Source: Apus apus
Taxonomy: Eukaryota > Chordata > Aves > Apodiformes > Apodidae
Assembly (NCBI RefSeq): GCF_020740795.1
Contig: NC_067283.1
Location: 116,131,206-116,195,205 of the forward strand
Reading direction: 5' to 3'
DNA length: 64,000 nucleotides
Position 1 is the first letter of the stretch, and each line of letters begins with the position of its first letter. Positions 46,430-59,032 of the stretch are shown one piece after another. The translations under genes and the position numbers were made by a program. The notes beneath the pieces are model-generated. The model made no database searches and had not been told where the DNA came from. It saw only the letters and a program-made list of their open reading frames with translations.

Positions 46430-46930
46430 TGTGGAGCCCCCAGCATAAGAAGGACATGGAGCTCATGGAGAAAAGTCCAGAGGAGTGCCACAAAGATGAT
46501 CCAAGAGCTGGAGCACCTCTCCTACAAGGACAGTCTGAGACAGTTGGGGCTTTTCAGCCTGGAGAAGGGGAGACTCCGGGGGAACCTTATAGCAGCCTTC
46601 CAGTACCTGAAGGGGCTACAGGAAAGCTGGGGAGGGGCTTTTACAAGGACTTGTAGTGAGAGGGCAAGGGGTGATGGATCAAAACTGGAAGAGGGGAGAT
46701 TAGGTTACACATTAGGAGGAAGTTCTTTAGTGTGAGGGTGGGGAGACACTGGAACAGGTTGCCCAGGGAAGTTGTGGAAGTTCCACCTCTGGAAGTGTTC
46801 AAGGCCAGGTTGGATGGGGCCCTGAGCAACTTGATCTAGTGGGAGGTGTCTCTGCATGGGCAGTGGGGTTGGAACAAGATGATCTTTAAGGTCCCTTCCA
46901 ACTCAAACCATTCTGTGATGATTCTATGAT
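46430..46930 (+). mobile_element. CR1 LINE fragment D (plus), 3' end
   Basis: It starts with GTGGAGCCCCCAGCATAAGA, continues through [20 protein letters not shown] coding remnants and the 3' UTR, and ends TTCTGTGATGATTCTATGAT. 5'-truncated and frameshifted. Confidence 0.93.
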
Positions 46931-49900
46931 CAGAAGTCACCAGTGTGGATTGCCTAGCTCAGCATTGGGAACTTCTGAAATTCGATGCATTAAGTTGTGC
47001 TTGTCTTTGAAAATAAGTGTGCTAATTTAATAAAAAAATAAATCAGAGGACATCTTGGTGCCACAAGAAGTGAAATGCTAGCAATTAAGGAGTCTGTGTT
47101 ATTTTACAACTACTGGAGAGCAGAGCTTTGCCAGGATACAGAAACTGGTGGCAACATCACCCAGAGCCTCTGACTCTTTCAAGGTGGATGACTCCCAGTT
47201 CACAGCTCTGCACGAGCATTGCCATTCAAAATTTGACTACCTACCTTCTTTGGCTCTCATTGCTGTTGTTTGTGCTAGCTCTAACGTATGCATTTCCTCT
47301 GTAAGCAGAGCATGGAACTTACAAATAAGAAGGAACAGGAGAGGAGAATAGTGTCCATCTGAGGTGTCTTCTTCAGCAAGTGGTACTTGTAACAGGGAAG
47401 GTGACAGATAGTAAAACACAGATGTCTCACTGTTCTCCAAGAACTTGCAGTACCGTGTGTCTCAGCGTCCTTCCTACAACTGCTGTGATGAATTGGGGTG
47501 TGTGTAAAAAGACAGATTTGGGACTGATTCTTCTACAGATTTTGACTTGCCATTTCTCCTGTTTTCAGTCTTTTCTGGGTCCCTGAAACCTCATAGATGT
47601 GCTTGCTTTTTAGTGCATAGACATTAATTTATCCCTTCTTTTTTTGGGTTGTGGTTTGTGGTCTCTTTTTTTGGCAAGGCAATCGAACTAATAACAACAG
47701 CAGGCAGTCTGGGTATGGGCTGTATAAAAGGCTTGAGACTGTTCCAGTCAAAATATTATTCTACTGGTTTTATGTTGGGCTTGGCTTGCTTGACATTTCT
47801 GCCACCCAGACTTCTAGGACCTGTGAAATGTCTGGGCTAATTGTGATTTTGTTGTTGGGTTTTGTTGTTATTGTTGTTATTGGAAGGCTCCAGCCCTTCC
47901 AGATCCATCAAGTACAGGTGTTAACTGTGGAATGGTCATGAAATTAATTACTGTAGTGAGGATATAAAGGTGTTGCAAAATTCTACCTGGGTCAGTTTGT
48001 CTGCACTCATTTGTGAGTATCCGAGAGAATCAAAGCATTGGGATGCTATGGTTTTTGTCTTTATTGTGGAAAAGTTTATCTGCCCATGAAGAAAATTTAA
48101 GAAGGGAATTGGAGGATGAAAAGCTGTCATATTTGCTGCATCTTAGGAAAATGCACGTTTTCCCTGTTCAAGCTGTTGCTCTCTGCTGAGCAGGATGACT
48201 TTGCTTGCAGCATATTAGGACACTTCGATGGCAGCAGACCACTATGGGCAATGACATGCAGCTATGGTACTGTAGTTTGCCCTAGGGAAAGAAAAGATGA
48301 TCTGTGCAGACCTGGGAACATGGGAATCAAAGATATTAAAGTCTCCATCTGAAGAGATGAAAAAAACAGAAATGTACAAGTATTCTGCAAATACCACTGA
48401 CACTGCACTGCATGTGTTAATTACTCTTTGGTTTTGCTGACTGCACCATTATAAATTGTAGGTATTCAAGAAATCATTTGAAGAATACATTTTAGGTTTT
48501 CTTTGTTGTCCTTAGAGTTTTTAGCCCTGCAGGGATCTTGTTTCCAAGTATTGTTTCTGTATCCAGCAAGTCTAGAAGCAAATTTAAGAAGTGGGAGCCA
48601 GCATTTTCATGTGATGGCATTATTCCAGAAACTGGTGCTTTAGGATAAACAGAAATATTGCAAGGCTTCCAGAATAGTTACTGTTTCATTGCTTATGTCC
48701 TGCTGATTTATTAATTGTTTGAGAGCCTAACTCCTCTGCTCTTTCTGCAGTTGACCTCCAGTCATGTCTCCTCAGCATGAAAGAAACATGCTGTTGTTTC
48801 CAGCATCCAAACCTGAGGGTAACAGATATTGCATTACTAGGTACATAAGCATCCCACACAAACAATATCCTCCTCCTTTCTCCAAATCACAAAACTCCTA
48901 GGATCATTTATAGTGCTGAGAGTTGTTGCCTCTGCTGACTGGGATAGGGAGAAGGTCCAGCGTCCTTCTGGAACAGGCAAGGCTGACACCTAGTGACCAG
49001 ACACATTTATTCCTATGGGGATTCAGTGAAGTCTGGTTTAGTGATTATTCGCTCTTTTCTAAGTCTGGAATGTTTAAACTTCAAAGTGATTAGTTAATTT
49101 ATTTCCATAAATTTAATAATCGCTTTCGGCCTCTATTTTCAGTGTTTCTAGTGTCTTTTAAAGATGAAGTTAAGGTAGCTGGAAAGCTTGTTCAAGCTTA
49201 ATATTGGAGCCAAGAAGGTTTTGCTTGTAGTCTTCTGGGAGCTGTGCATTGCAGCTGCTCTGAGCAAACAGATGGCTGATAGCACTCAGTGGTAAGTTCA
49301 GAATATGGTCCTTTTGTAGTTTTTCCTCAGTAACAACAAGTCTTACTTTTGCTGTTTGCATTCTCTTTGCTCATCCTGTTTTAAAGAATTCAAAATCAAA
49401 CATAATGGGTTATTCTCTGAGTTGCAGAATATTCTGTCTACCGATATCTTACAATGATGCTGCCACCTGGAAAGTGCTACCTGGTCCATGGTCATTGCAG
49501 ATCCTGCTGGAAGTACTGTGAGTTCTGTGCCTTAGCAAACTGCATATTAAAGAGGAAGAGTAAAACCTAGCTAAAAGACACTCCCAGAAAGCTGCTGATT
49601 TTTCTTTGGTTGTTTAGATTAATCTTTCAAAGAGTGTAACGTGCTGCTGAGGATCGTGTGTGACCTTTACTAAGAGAGGTAGCCATATAGATTTGAGGAA
49701 ACAGTCGCCCCAGTGTGAACCAAAGCTTTCTACTCTTTGTAAGAATAATCATTGACTCCAAAAGTAGGCTGCACAGATTCTCAGTGTTTCCCCACAAGAA
49801 TGGGTTTCATATGGAGCCCTGTATGGCACCCTAAAGAAGCCTTCTTGGAGCAGTCCTTGGAACTGGAGGAGTTTTTTGTCTTTTAAATGCCTTTTGTCTT

Positions 49901-52733
49901 TTAAGTGTTTCTTGAAACACTGGAAATAAACATTTTGGTTGATTCAGCGTGACTCTCTGCTACTAGCACTGTGTCTGGCTACACAAAGAGTTAGAGCTCA
50001 ATGTTTTTCTGTGGCTGAAAGGAAACTTTGATTCTTCCTGAATGAAATAACTAGGAACTTGCACAAGCCCTGTGTTGTTGAACGGAAAAGGCAGGCTTTT
50101 TTTCCTTCAGATAATCTTTTATATCTGACTCAGAACTTTAAGTAAGGCTCAGGTTCTGTATCTGTGGCATGCTTCTAATTAGCCCATTAAAAAATAAAGG
50201 TTTTGTATTTTAAAATCCACCTATTTTTCATCTGCTAACCATCTCTGATAGGATGTGTCTCTGGAGAGAGTGCTAACAAAATTCCCAAGACACAAATCTT
50301 TCTCGAAGGCAGTACATTTCCGTCTCTAAGCAATATGAGCCTCCAAACGGCCATTGTTTTCCGTAAGTTTGTGATTCAGGTGCTCTGACATGTTGTACAC
50401 AAAACTAATTTTTTAATGCAGAGTAGTCCACATCATTGTGGCCTCTTTTTTTCCATCATCACAGCTTTCACAGGTTTGTTCCAGGGCTGCAAGGGCACCA
50501 CCAAGCCCGACCATCCCTCCCTGACTCACCAGCCAGTGCCCTGTGCCCCTCCCCAGGGGGGTGCCTGGGGCTGCCCTGGTGCCCCAGCTGCCCTGCTTCT
50601 GGCTAGGGTGGTGGGACAGGATGGGACAGACTGCCAGCCCCTACTCTGCTGCCTTCCCATGGTGCCGTGACACTAGGAATGAAAACAGTAAAACTGTCCA
50701 AACACACACACAGTTCTTTTTCCCTGTCAGAAAAACTGATGGTGCGATTTGGTGTCTCAAAACTGTTGCCCAATAACATTTGCCTGAAAGGAAAACTGCA
50801 CTTTCTCACTTGTGTTTGCAGCCATCCTTAGTGTGTCTCCAGAAGGAGTTCACAAACAATGTTAAAGGGTAATTTATTTCCAGTCGTCAATTTGAATCAT
50901 TATTTTAAACATTCACAAAAGCTGAATTCTGCTCTTAAACATAATTTCATTAACACTGAAAAGCTAATGATCAGTTATGAACAGGAGTCACAGAACAGGT
51001 AATGTGACTTTGACCAGATATAAGTAATGAAGAGACTTCATGTTCTTCATTTTGAAAGCTAAATACTGGGGACCCTGGAGGCCTTGAATGTGATTTTTGA
51101 GTTTATAAGGAAGGCAGTATGTAATGATTATTTTTTTATTTTTTATTCTTTTTTAGGTGATGGGAGTTTTGTTCATAGGCCAGACCAAGCCAATTGTTTT
51201 CATTATTTCAGGCCACAAGTGTGGGATTCCTGCCTTTGTTCAAAGCTGTGTCATGGGGAAAATAAAGCTCTCCACTATCAAAGTTCCTCTTGTGCCTGCA
51301 GGGAATAAAGCAGGGCATCTATTAGGGCTCCATCTCCATGGACAGAGTTGCTTCTGGAAAACCTACTCAGAGCTTCAGTGAACCTGTGTAGTCTTTGTCA
51401 GTCCTGTGCTGCTCTACTTCACAATCATCACAGTTTGAAGATCACCTAGTCCAGCTGTACTTACACTGGCAGCAGTAGTACCCAAGCAGCTGGGTCCAAG
51501 TATCTTCTCCAGAAGAACACGTAGTATGGAGATCCACCAGTGAAGACACGGGAGCAAATGCAGGCATAGCCAAGGGAAATCACTCAGATCAATCCCTTGT
51601 GTTCAAAACTTCCCCTGAAACCTCCCTCATGCAGTGGCTACAGTCCTCCAGCAACGTCCCAGCCTGGAGATGATGAGAGAGTCCCGTGACCTGGGCAGTT
51701 GCTGCTGTGTCCTCTCCAGCCTGGACAGGGGGCAGCTTGTGTGCCACTCCAGCCCTGGGTCACTGGGTTAAATTTCTTTGCAGCTGGCTTGGGAGCGAAA
51801 CGGGTGGCCTGTCCCCTGTTCTAGTAAAGGTTTTAGGAGAAGTTTTTTCTGCTCTGACAGAGCTCACCTGCAAGGCCCCAGCTATTAGCTGCCACTGTGG
51901 GAATAATTATATTTCCTTTATTTAAATAATGGCAAGGCTAGCCAGGAATGGTCTTAGTCACAGGCCTAGCTCTGCCTGCTCATAGAACCAACTACCATCA
52001 TACCAGAGAAGAGACTGATCTTAGAGAATCACATGCCTTTGTCAGAACTTTGCATGCAGTACTGTAGGAACCAACAAGTAAGGGATGCAGCTCTGCGTCT
52101 TTCTGGTTTTATTGTATCAAAAATTACAGGAGCTTTATTGGTACTTCTGATTATCCAAGAAGTCGAGCCACTTATACTTCCCTTTTTTATATGACAAGCT
52201 TTTCTACCAATTCACTTGGATTTTACCTGTGTTGTATTCAAAATGTAACTGGGTTAATCATACACTTGCAAATATGAATTACAAAGGCATTTGCTTATTT
52301 CAGTCACAGCCAAAGTTAAATGGAAGTTAAAGCTAAATGTGCATGTTTGATCTTCATTCTTCTCATGATTCAGAATGTCTTGCCATTGAACATTCACTTG
52401 AATTTTTCACAACTATGTTTTAAAAACATCAGCTGATGAAACTTTAAGATTTTACACTGATAAAGGTTGGTTGGTTTGGGGGATTTTGTTTTTGATAAGA
52501 AACCACAAGGAAATGCAAGATTCTAGATTGAAACACTATAGGGGAGAGACCTTTGAGTTTACCTATCCAAGAATTTTCTTTATCAGAGTAAGTCAACTGT
52601 TTGTGATCATTTCTGCTTATGGTGTTATTGACTCCTTTTTGAAACAGGTATTTTTGAAAATGCCTAGTTCAATTTTCCCATAAAAGCCTAGGAGCTAGTC
52701 TAAATAAAGAGAAGAGGGTGAAGTACTTAAAGG
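46931..52733. other. Intergenic DNA, part 2
   Basis: No gene recognised. A GC-rich patch with C- and G-runs lies at about 50,480-50,670. A TTG/TTA-rich stretch lies at about 47,850-47,880. A segment near 51,425-51,455 faintly resembles a decayed minus-strand CR1 3' end, but not enough to call. Confidence 0.5.
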
Positions 52734-53056
52734 TTTCCAGTACTTAAAGGGTGGCTACCAAGAAGATAGAAACTCCCTATTTACAAGGAGTCACATGGAA
52801 AAGACATGGGGTAATGGGCACAAGTTGCTCTTGGGGAGATTCTGATTTGACACAAGAGATGAATTTTTCACCATGAGGACAGTCAAAGATTGGAATAATC
52901 TCCCAAAGGAAGTGGTAAGTCCCCCCACACTGGACAGTTTTAAGTCTCAGCTTGACAGGGTGCTGAGCCATCTTATACAGACTATAGTAGTACCTAGAAA
53001 GGTTGGACCAGATGCTTGTTGAAGTCCCTCCCAGCCTGGCATTCTGTGATTCTGTG
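52734..53056 (+). mobile_element. CR1 LINE fragment E (plus), diverged 3' end
   Basis: It runs from CCAGTACTTAAAGGGTGGCT through GATTGGAATAATCTCCCAAA, TTGGACCAGATG and CCCAGCCTGGCATTCTGTGA to TTCTGTG. It is more diverged than the other copies, with the CR1 3' architecture intact. Confidence 0.82.
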
Positions 53057-55434
53057 AATGCTTATGCATTAGCTTACACAGTACAGGGCCATTTAAATAA
53101 TGATGTATTTTTTGTACTCACTGAGGAATGACAATTTCTGAACAATTTTGTTCAAATTATTAACATGAACAGAAAACATTTACTAAAAGAAAGGTCAAAG
53201 GGAGAATATAAAGGTCTCATATGAATGAAAAAGATATTATGACACAGAAGAAACTCCAAAGGCTACTTAGTTTTCCTGGTATTCAAATGTTTTCTCTCTT
53301 TTCTTTGTCCATTTCAACCTGCTAAATTCTCTGACCGTATGAAAAACATGTCTGTGGGTCACACAGGTCATCCTGACTCAGGACACAGTTCTCTTCTGAT
53401 TAACTCCTCTGTACTAATTTGTTTGCATCATTGCATCAATTAGATTACATATCTTCTTTGGTATTTTCACATCAAATATGAAAACAAGTCTACACCAAGA
53501 TCCTTTATTTACTATAAAAATAGCATAGTTTGTTACCCCTTGACTGATGATCAAAATCCAGAAATCCAATCAGCAAGCTACTCCCTGGTGGTCTTTGGTT
53601 TTTTGGTAAAAGCAAAGTGCACATAAACCATTGGTTTTGTCAGACTACTACAGCCAGGAAGCCAAAAATACCCCATCCCTGTATATAATCTTTCAAGTAA
53701 AACCTTGACTTGGATGCATAGTGATAGTCTACAGTATTCCTGGAAGGCTGGTAGTGGTACTTCCTTGGTCACAAAGCTGGTGAAGTACAAATACAGCAAG
53801 AGCTGGAGATGCTTGCATAGCTACTTCTTCCACCTCTCAGCTGCTGGTCCACCCAGAAAGGAAGGGAAACATACTTTGGTAGTTAATACTAATGCCAGCT
53901 GATGTTCCTAGAATATGGTGGCTTCTTATGGAGTAGTACAGTCAGACTTCCTTGATAAGATTCAGGGCATGCTGTAGTCAAGTTTTCCTCTGTTTAAGTC
54001 TGATTTCCTAAGGAAAGAAGTGTTGTGCCACGCACACACTTGCCTGTCTGTGTATCCAGTTGGCGCCCTTGCCGTTTCTTTGGAAACCCATTGAACTTTT
54101 TCAGCTCTTCTTGATGGAGGAACGCAGGTGTCGAAGACAGGAAGGTCCCACAAATCATGTGAAGACTCTGGACTGAGAGAGGAGGCTCCTGGGTCACCAT
54201 TGATAGACACTCTTAGATGTGGATTCTTCTTATTAGACACCTGCAAATGTTGCTCTTGCACTTTAGGTAGAGAAGCCAGGCTTCAGTAGGGGTGCTGCTC
54301 ATAAGCCATGGGTGAGGGCATGTGTATCCTGCCCCTGGTGCTGTTTGAAAGATTCATGCAAAGGCTGGAGAGGGAAACAATGAAATTGAATCCACAAAAT
54401 ATCCCATCAAAAGTAAAATACAAACATTTTTCCTCTTAAGATTGCTTGTAACAGTAGTGAGAATAACACTTTAAATCCTGATGTGATTTATGCAAAGCTG
54501 ACAGCACCCTAAGGTTAGTAAAATGATAATTAGAACCTGCTTTCACATCAACAGGTCTAAAACTTTCAAAACTATTCAAAGTGTATTTAATACAAATTCA
54601 GTTCACTAAATTGAATTTTTACACATTGCTTTTGTCCAGTTTCATGTCCATTTACACTCTGCATTTCTTTAACTTGCCACTCCTAAACAAGAGAGACAGA
54701 TTTTGTTAATCAGTGTCAGAAACAAACAGCTGTAGAGAACAAACAATGCAGAGAATAAGAAAGACTGTGAGCTGCTGTTAGCCTAGGAGATGATTTTTAT
54801 TAACAAAATTTCCTAAGTTTCTGTGAGAAAAAAATTACTTTATGCCATGCGTGACTTGGTGATATTTGTTGATCACTGAAACAAGCATAAAGAATAATGT
54901 TTTGCCTAAACTTATTTTGCAAATGCAAATTTTCAACCTGCCTAAAATATTTATTTATTTGCTACTAGTTTTCTTTGGAAGAGGAACCAGCTCCTTTTCT
55001 ACCCTGTCTGGAGCTGGGAGAATGCACCTGCCTGTATGACTCAGTGGGAAACGAGGAGGTAGCTCAGCTACATATGGGGCCAAGAGATCTGCCCTGTGTT
55101 CTGCTGCTGAAGAAAGAGTCTGGCAGGTACTTCCTGGCATCTCCCAAGGGGATTTAGCCACCAAAACATGCTTATTGCTAAAAGACCAGCACCAATAAGG
55201 TGGGGCAGCCAGCTGTGCTGCAAGGGCTTGGGGCTGAGCAGGCTGCCTCGACGGCTGCGAAGGCCAGGGGTGAGGAGGGAGTTTCCATCTTGTGGCCATG
55301 GTTTTCAGCCATGTGGGTTTTGTGCCACGGGTGAATATGGTGGTCAATGTGTGTTCTTCTAATGCAGGTCAACAAAACACATCTCTCTTGTTTAGGAGTG
55401 GCAAGTGAAAAAAAAAAAAGAGGAGTGTATGTAC
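53057..55434. other. Intergenic DNA, part 3
   Basis: Mostly AT-rich. A GC-richer stretch at about 54,965-55,340 gives ORFs on both strands without recognisable domains and could be a decayed mobile element. An A12 run at about 55,409-55,420 precedes the next CR1. Confidence 0.5.
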
Positions 55435-55760
55435 AATCACAGAATCACAAAATGGTAGGGACTAGAAGTGACCTCTTGAGATTGTCTAGTCCAACCACCC
55501 TGCTAAAGCAGGCTCACCTAGAGTGGGCTGCACAGATCATGTCCAGGTGGCTTTTGGATGGCTCCAGGGAAGGTGACTCCACAGCCTCTCTGGCCAGCCT
55601 GTTCCAGTGTTCTGTCACCCTCACAATAAAGAAATTTTTCCTCACGTTCAGGTGGATCTTCATGTGTTCCAGTTTGTGCCCGTTGCCCCTGGGCACCATT
55701 GCAAAGAGCCTGAGAGCAGACACAAAGCTGGAACAAAGCAGCGTCCAAACATTCAATTTA
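55435..55760 (-). mobile_element. CR1 LINE fragment F (minus), 3' end
   Basis: Reverse complement of a CR1 3' end: AATCACAGAATCACAAAATGG at the tip, then GTCTAGTCCAACC and GCCTGTTCCAGTGTTCTGTC. The minus-strand translation contains EHWNRLAREAVESPS and HLNVRKNFFIVRVTEH, as in copy G. The 5' boundary near 55,760 is approximate. Confidence 0.87.
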
Positions 55761-55937
55761 CAGGACATGAATCTAAGCCTAATCCTCTTGGAATAGCTTT
55801 GCCAGTCTCAGTGGCAGCCTGCAGGGCTCTGTGCGCATGGCGGCATCCGTCCTGACCAGCAGGAAGCTGAAAACGGAGTTACACAGCCACAGCTACACCA
55901 TCCCCTCCGCGGCCTTACTAGAAATTAGAATGAAGCC
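55761..55937. other. GC-rich gap between two head-to-head CR1 copies
   Basis: 177 bp with several CpGs around 55,830-55,915. Part may be the unrecognised 5' end of copy F. No gene seen. Confidence 0.45.
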
Positions 55938-56337
55938 TGAAGTGGGAGCTGGGTCTCTTTAGCTTGGAGAAAAGGAGGCTGAGGGGTGACCTCATCAATG
56001 TTTACAAATACGTAAGGGGTGAGTGTCAGGGAGATGGAGTTAGGCTCTTCTCAGTGATGACCAGTGATAGGACAAGGGGTAATGGGTGTAAATTGGAGCA
56101 TAGGAGGTTCAAGGTGAATATCCGAAAAATTTTTTTTACTGTGAGAGTGACAGAGCACTGGAACAGGCTGCCCAGGGAGGTTGTGGAGTCTCCTTCACTG
56201 GAGACATTCAAAACCCACCTGGATGCGTTCCTGTGTGATACACTCTAGGTGACCCTGCTCTGGCAGGGGGGGTTGGACTAGATGATCTTTCGAGGTCCCT
56301 CCCAACCCCTAGGATTCTATGATTCTATGATTCTATG
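55938..56337 (+). mobile_element. CR1 LINE fragment G (plus), best-preserved 3' end
   Basis: It begins AGCTGGGTCTCTTTAGCTTG and carries [20 protein letters not shown] followed by [12 protein letters not shown] in one frame. The 3' UTR contains GGACTAGATGATCTTTCGAG and ends with three ATTCTATG-type octamers. It is close to a young CR1 subfamily and less decayed than its neighbours, but still 5'-truncated. Confidence 0.94.
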
Positions 56338-56560
56338 GGGATCGGTGGGGTTTTCCCCCCCCCAAAAAAAATGAACAGACGAGAACTTGGCAGAAGGACA
56401 GCAGCGCAGTGGCCACTGGGGGGAGATCTTCGCCCGGCACGCACCGCTCCCAGCACCCGGGGCCGGCGCCGGGCGGCTGGCTCCGTTCCTGGGCCGGGTA
56501 CTGAGGTGAAAAGTCTCCTCCTTTGGGAGGAGAAGGCTCGGGGGTGCTCTAAAGCAGGAA
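56338..56560. other. Orphan GC/CpG-rich patch
   Basis: Immediately after CR1 copy G: a C9A8 tract (about 56,355-56,371), then CpG-rich DNA (GGGGCCGGCGCCGGGCGG region, about 56,430-56,480) that falls off to AT-rich DNA by about 56,560. No gene start is recognised. It could be a small distal regulatory island. Confidence 0.5.
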
Positions 56561-58878
56561 CACGTCAAAATGTGCTTTGTGCCAAAATAGAGAGTGCTGT
56601 TTTAAACGATGGGAAATGTCCCCAGACGTCTTTTTGTAATTAATTGCTCATGAAAGCTTTGAACATTTTCAGTCACGCGTGGAGATTAATGAGGCAACAT
56701 TAATCTTTTGGGGGGAAGGAAAGGAGAGTTTTGAAAGATAATGGTTTGTAAATGGGAAAGCCTCTACTCTGTTACCTTTACATTTCCTGGTGTTAAAACC
56801 TGCAATCTTCGAGGATATCTCTAAGTCAGAAATGGTAAGATGAATTCTCCTGTTCAACTGAAATAATGAAGTGGTGGTGAACCCTTTAAGATTGCAAGGA
56901 AAATAAATATTAACAATACAATAAGCAAAGGTCTCTTGTAAAGATACTTCTTCTTAGTAGATTTAAACAGTGATGGAAAGTATTAATTATGGTATGTTTG
57001 GACCAGTTTTCAAGGGATATAGAATTACATGATACCACATCACTCTACAAACAGTCCCACTGAGCTGCTGATGAAGTTACTGTTTAGTGACAGTAAACTT
57101 CCTCCTCTAGAACACTGCTTGCAAATTGAAGAACTGAAGGCATGCTGATGTCTTCTGCATGGGAAAGCAGCACCAAGCAGTCAAATATTGGAATTAGTAG
57201 CCTAGGGAGATCAGATACCATACAACAAACACAGCATTTTTGTGTTCATTTCTATAACCAAAGTGTTAAGGGAAAACAATTTAGTGGTGTGCAGTGCATG
57301 TTTGTAATGTGGCAAGAGGCCCTGTGAGTGTCCTATTGAAAGGGAAGAAGGCATCTGTTCCCCTTTTCATCCTGAAATCAAGCAATGTACCACTCTACAG
57401 ACCCAAGCACAAACTGGCCAATTCCAGGATCCTCCATATTACAAAAAAATTAAAGCAGTATATTTCTGGATTCTAGCTGCATCACCTCCTTCTTGTCAAT
57501 AGGCAATGTTAAGCTAAGATATAAAGCAAATTGCCTTGCTTTCACCATTAGTTGAGTCAGCTAATTTTTCACCTTGCACTCAGGAGAGGTGTGTATGTAT
57601 AGTGAAGCAGGATCTTCAGATTTCCTCAGACTTGACAAATTTTTAGCAGAAGGACTGTCTTGTTTTTAGCTCTGCTGATGACAAGATTTTGTGGTTTAGG
57701 TTCTGGCAAAATTAGTCGCTCCATAAACTGCTGCCTTCCTGAAGTCCACTACTGTCAGATACCTTTTCAGGTGGAAATACACTGCTGGCTCTGGGAAGTT
57801 TTCCATTTCCTTCCAGAAAGCACAGCAAGGGTTTCAAAACTGGTTGTCCTCAACCCCTCTGGTAATAGCCCTGAGTAAATAAGACAAATTGTGAAGGAGA
57901 AAAACAACCTATTTAAGATCATACAACAATCTCTGTTGTCTTCCCCTTACATCACAACACAGTGTAACGTCTCCTGTGACATGTTAAGAGACCTCTCCCA
58001 AAAGAGATCTCCCACCCACAATAAAACCAGATTGAGTTTGCCAACTGCAAAACTGTTTAAAAGCAAGAGACATTTTGTTTGTCTTCAGTCTGGAAGATTC
58101 AAAAAGATCCTATAGTTTGTTCTGCTCCTTTTTGATGGAAATAATTGATTGCCAAAGTAAATAGATTACTTTTTTCCTGTGATGTACCCAAGAAGCCATG
58201 AGCCCAGCACCAACCCAAGACCTCTTTCCTACGTATTCACTGGATGAAGCCTTTTCCCTGAAGTTTATCTTCAATTTTGAGTGGAAGTTTTGTCATTAAA
58301 ATTTGCTAGTACAAGCAGGGAATCAGTACCAACACATTTCCTCTCCTGCATGGGATGAAGAACAGATTCCTTAAACTTTCTGTCATGAGCAAAGGCAAAA
58401 ATAATTTAGAAGTTTGTTGGCTGCTTGCACCTTATTAATTACATTGAGCTTCAGGATACCAGAAGCCATCTTGGAGCATTCTGGAATAAGGTGGGCTAAA
58501 TTGCTCCTGAAGCCTCTTTGACCACTGTACCTCTTAAGTGTGAAACTCAAGTGCACAGCTAAGGTTAATTTCTCATGAGTAACAACTCTAATTTACATAG
58601 TACCATCATGAGGAATGTCAGCTAGAAATTGATGTCATTCTGCACAGCCAGAAGATCAGATTCTGCCCAGTTTAAATCCAGCCTTGCAGCTTGCATGCTA
58701 AAGTCAAAGAGCAAGGAAAATGTCCACCTTGCAGAACCTTTTCCATTGTTATTTATTTTAAATGTCTGAGAAAAAGAAAAAGTTCTCCTGGCATGAAATG
58801 TATAAAATGAAATGTATAAAAAATGTAGAAATGTATAAACCCTCTCCAACATGGTAGAACTGGGTAGCCATAGGAAAC
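56561..58878. other. Intergenic DNA, part 4
   Basis: AT-rich with no gene recognised. Short repeated AAATGTATAAA motifs (three copies) occur at about 58,796-58,838. Confidence 0.55.
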
Positions 58879-59032
58879 ACAGAATCATAGAATCATATAA
58901 TAGTTTGGTTTGGAGGGGACTTAGAAGATCATTTAGTTCCAACTCCCCAGCAGGGGCAGGGACACCTCCCACTGGACCAGGTTGCACAAAGTCCTGTTCA
59001 ACCTGGCCTTTAGAACCTCCAGGGAGGGGGCA
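58879..59032 (-). mobile_element. CR1 LINE fragment H (minus), short 3' end
   Basis: CACAGAATCATAGAATCATA through TTTAGTTCCAACTCCCCAGC, CACCTCCCACTGGACCAGGT and CCTCCAGGGAGGGGG. An uninterrupted minus-strand 3' end that serves as an in-window reference for the split copy C. Confidence 0.92.

Noticed and set aside
51425-51460. Possible decayed minus-strand CR1 3' end (AAGATCACCTAGTCCAGCTG)
   Set aside because: Only a short similar stretch, with no continuation; too weak to annotate.
54955-55347. 130-codon minus-strand ORF
   Set aside because: Proline/alanine-rich low-complexity translation in a GC-richer patch, with ORFs on the opposite strand too; no homology recognised.
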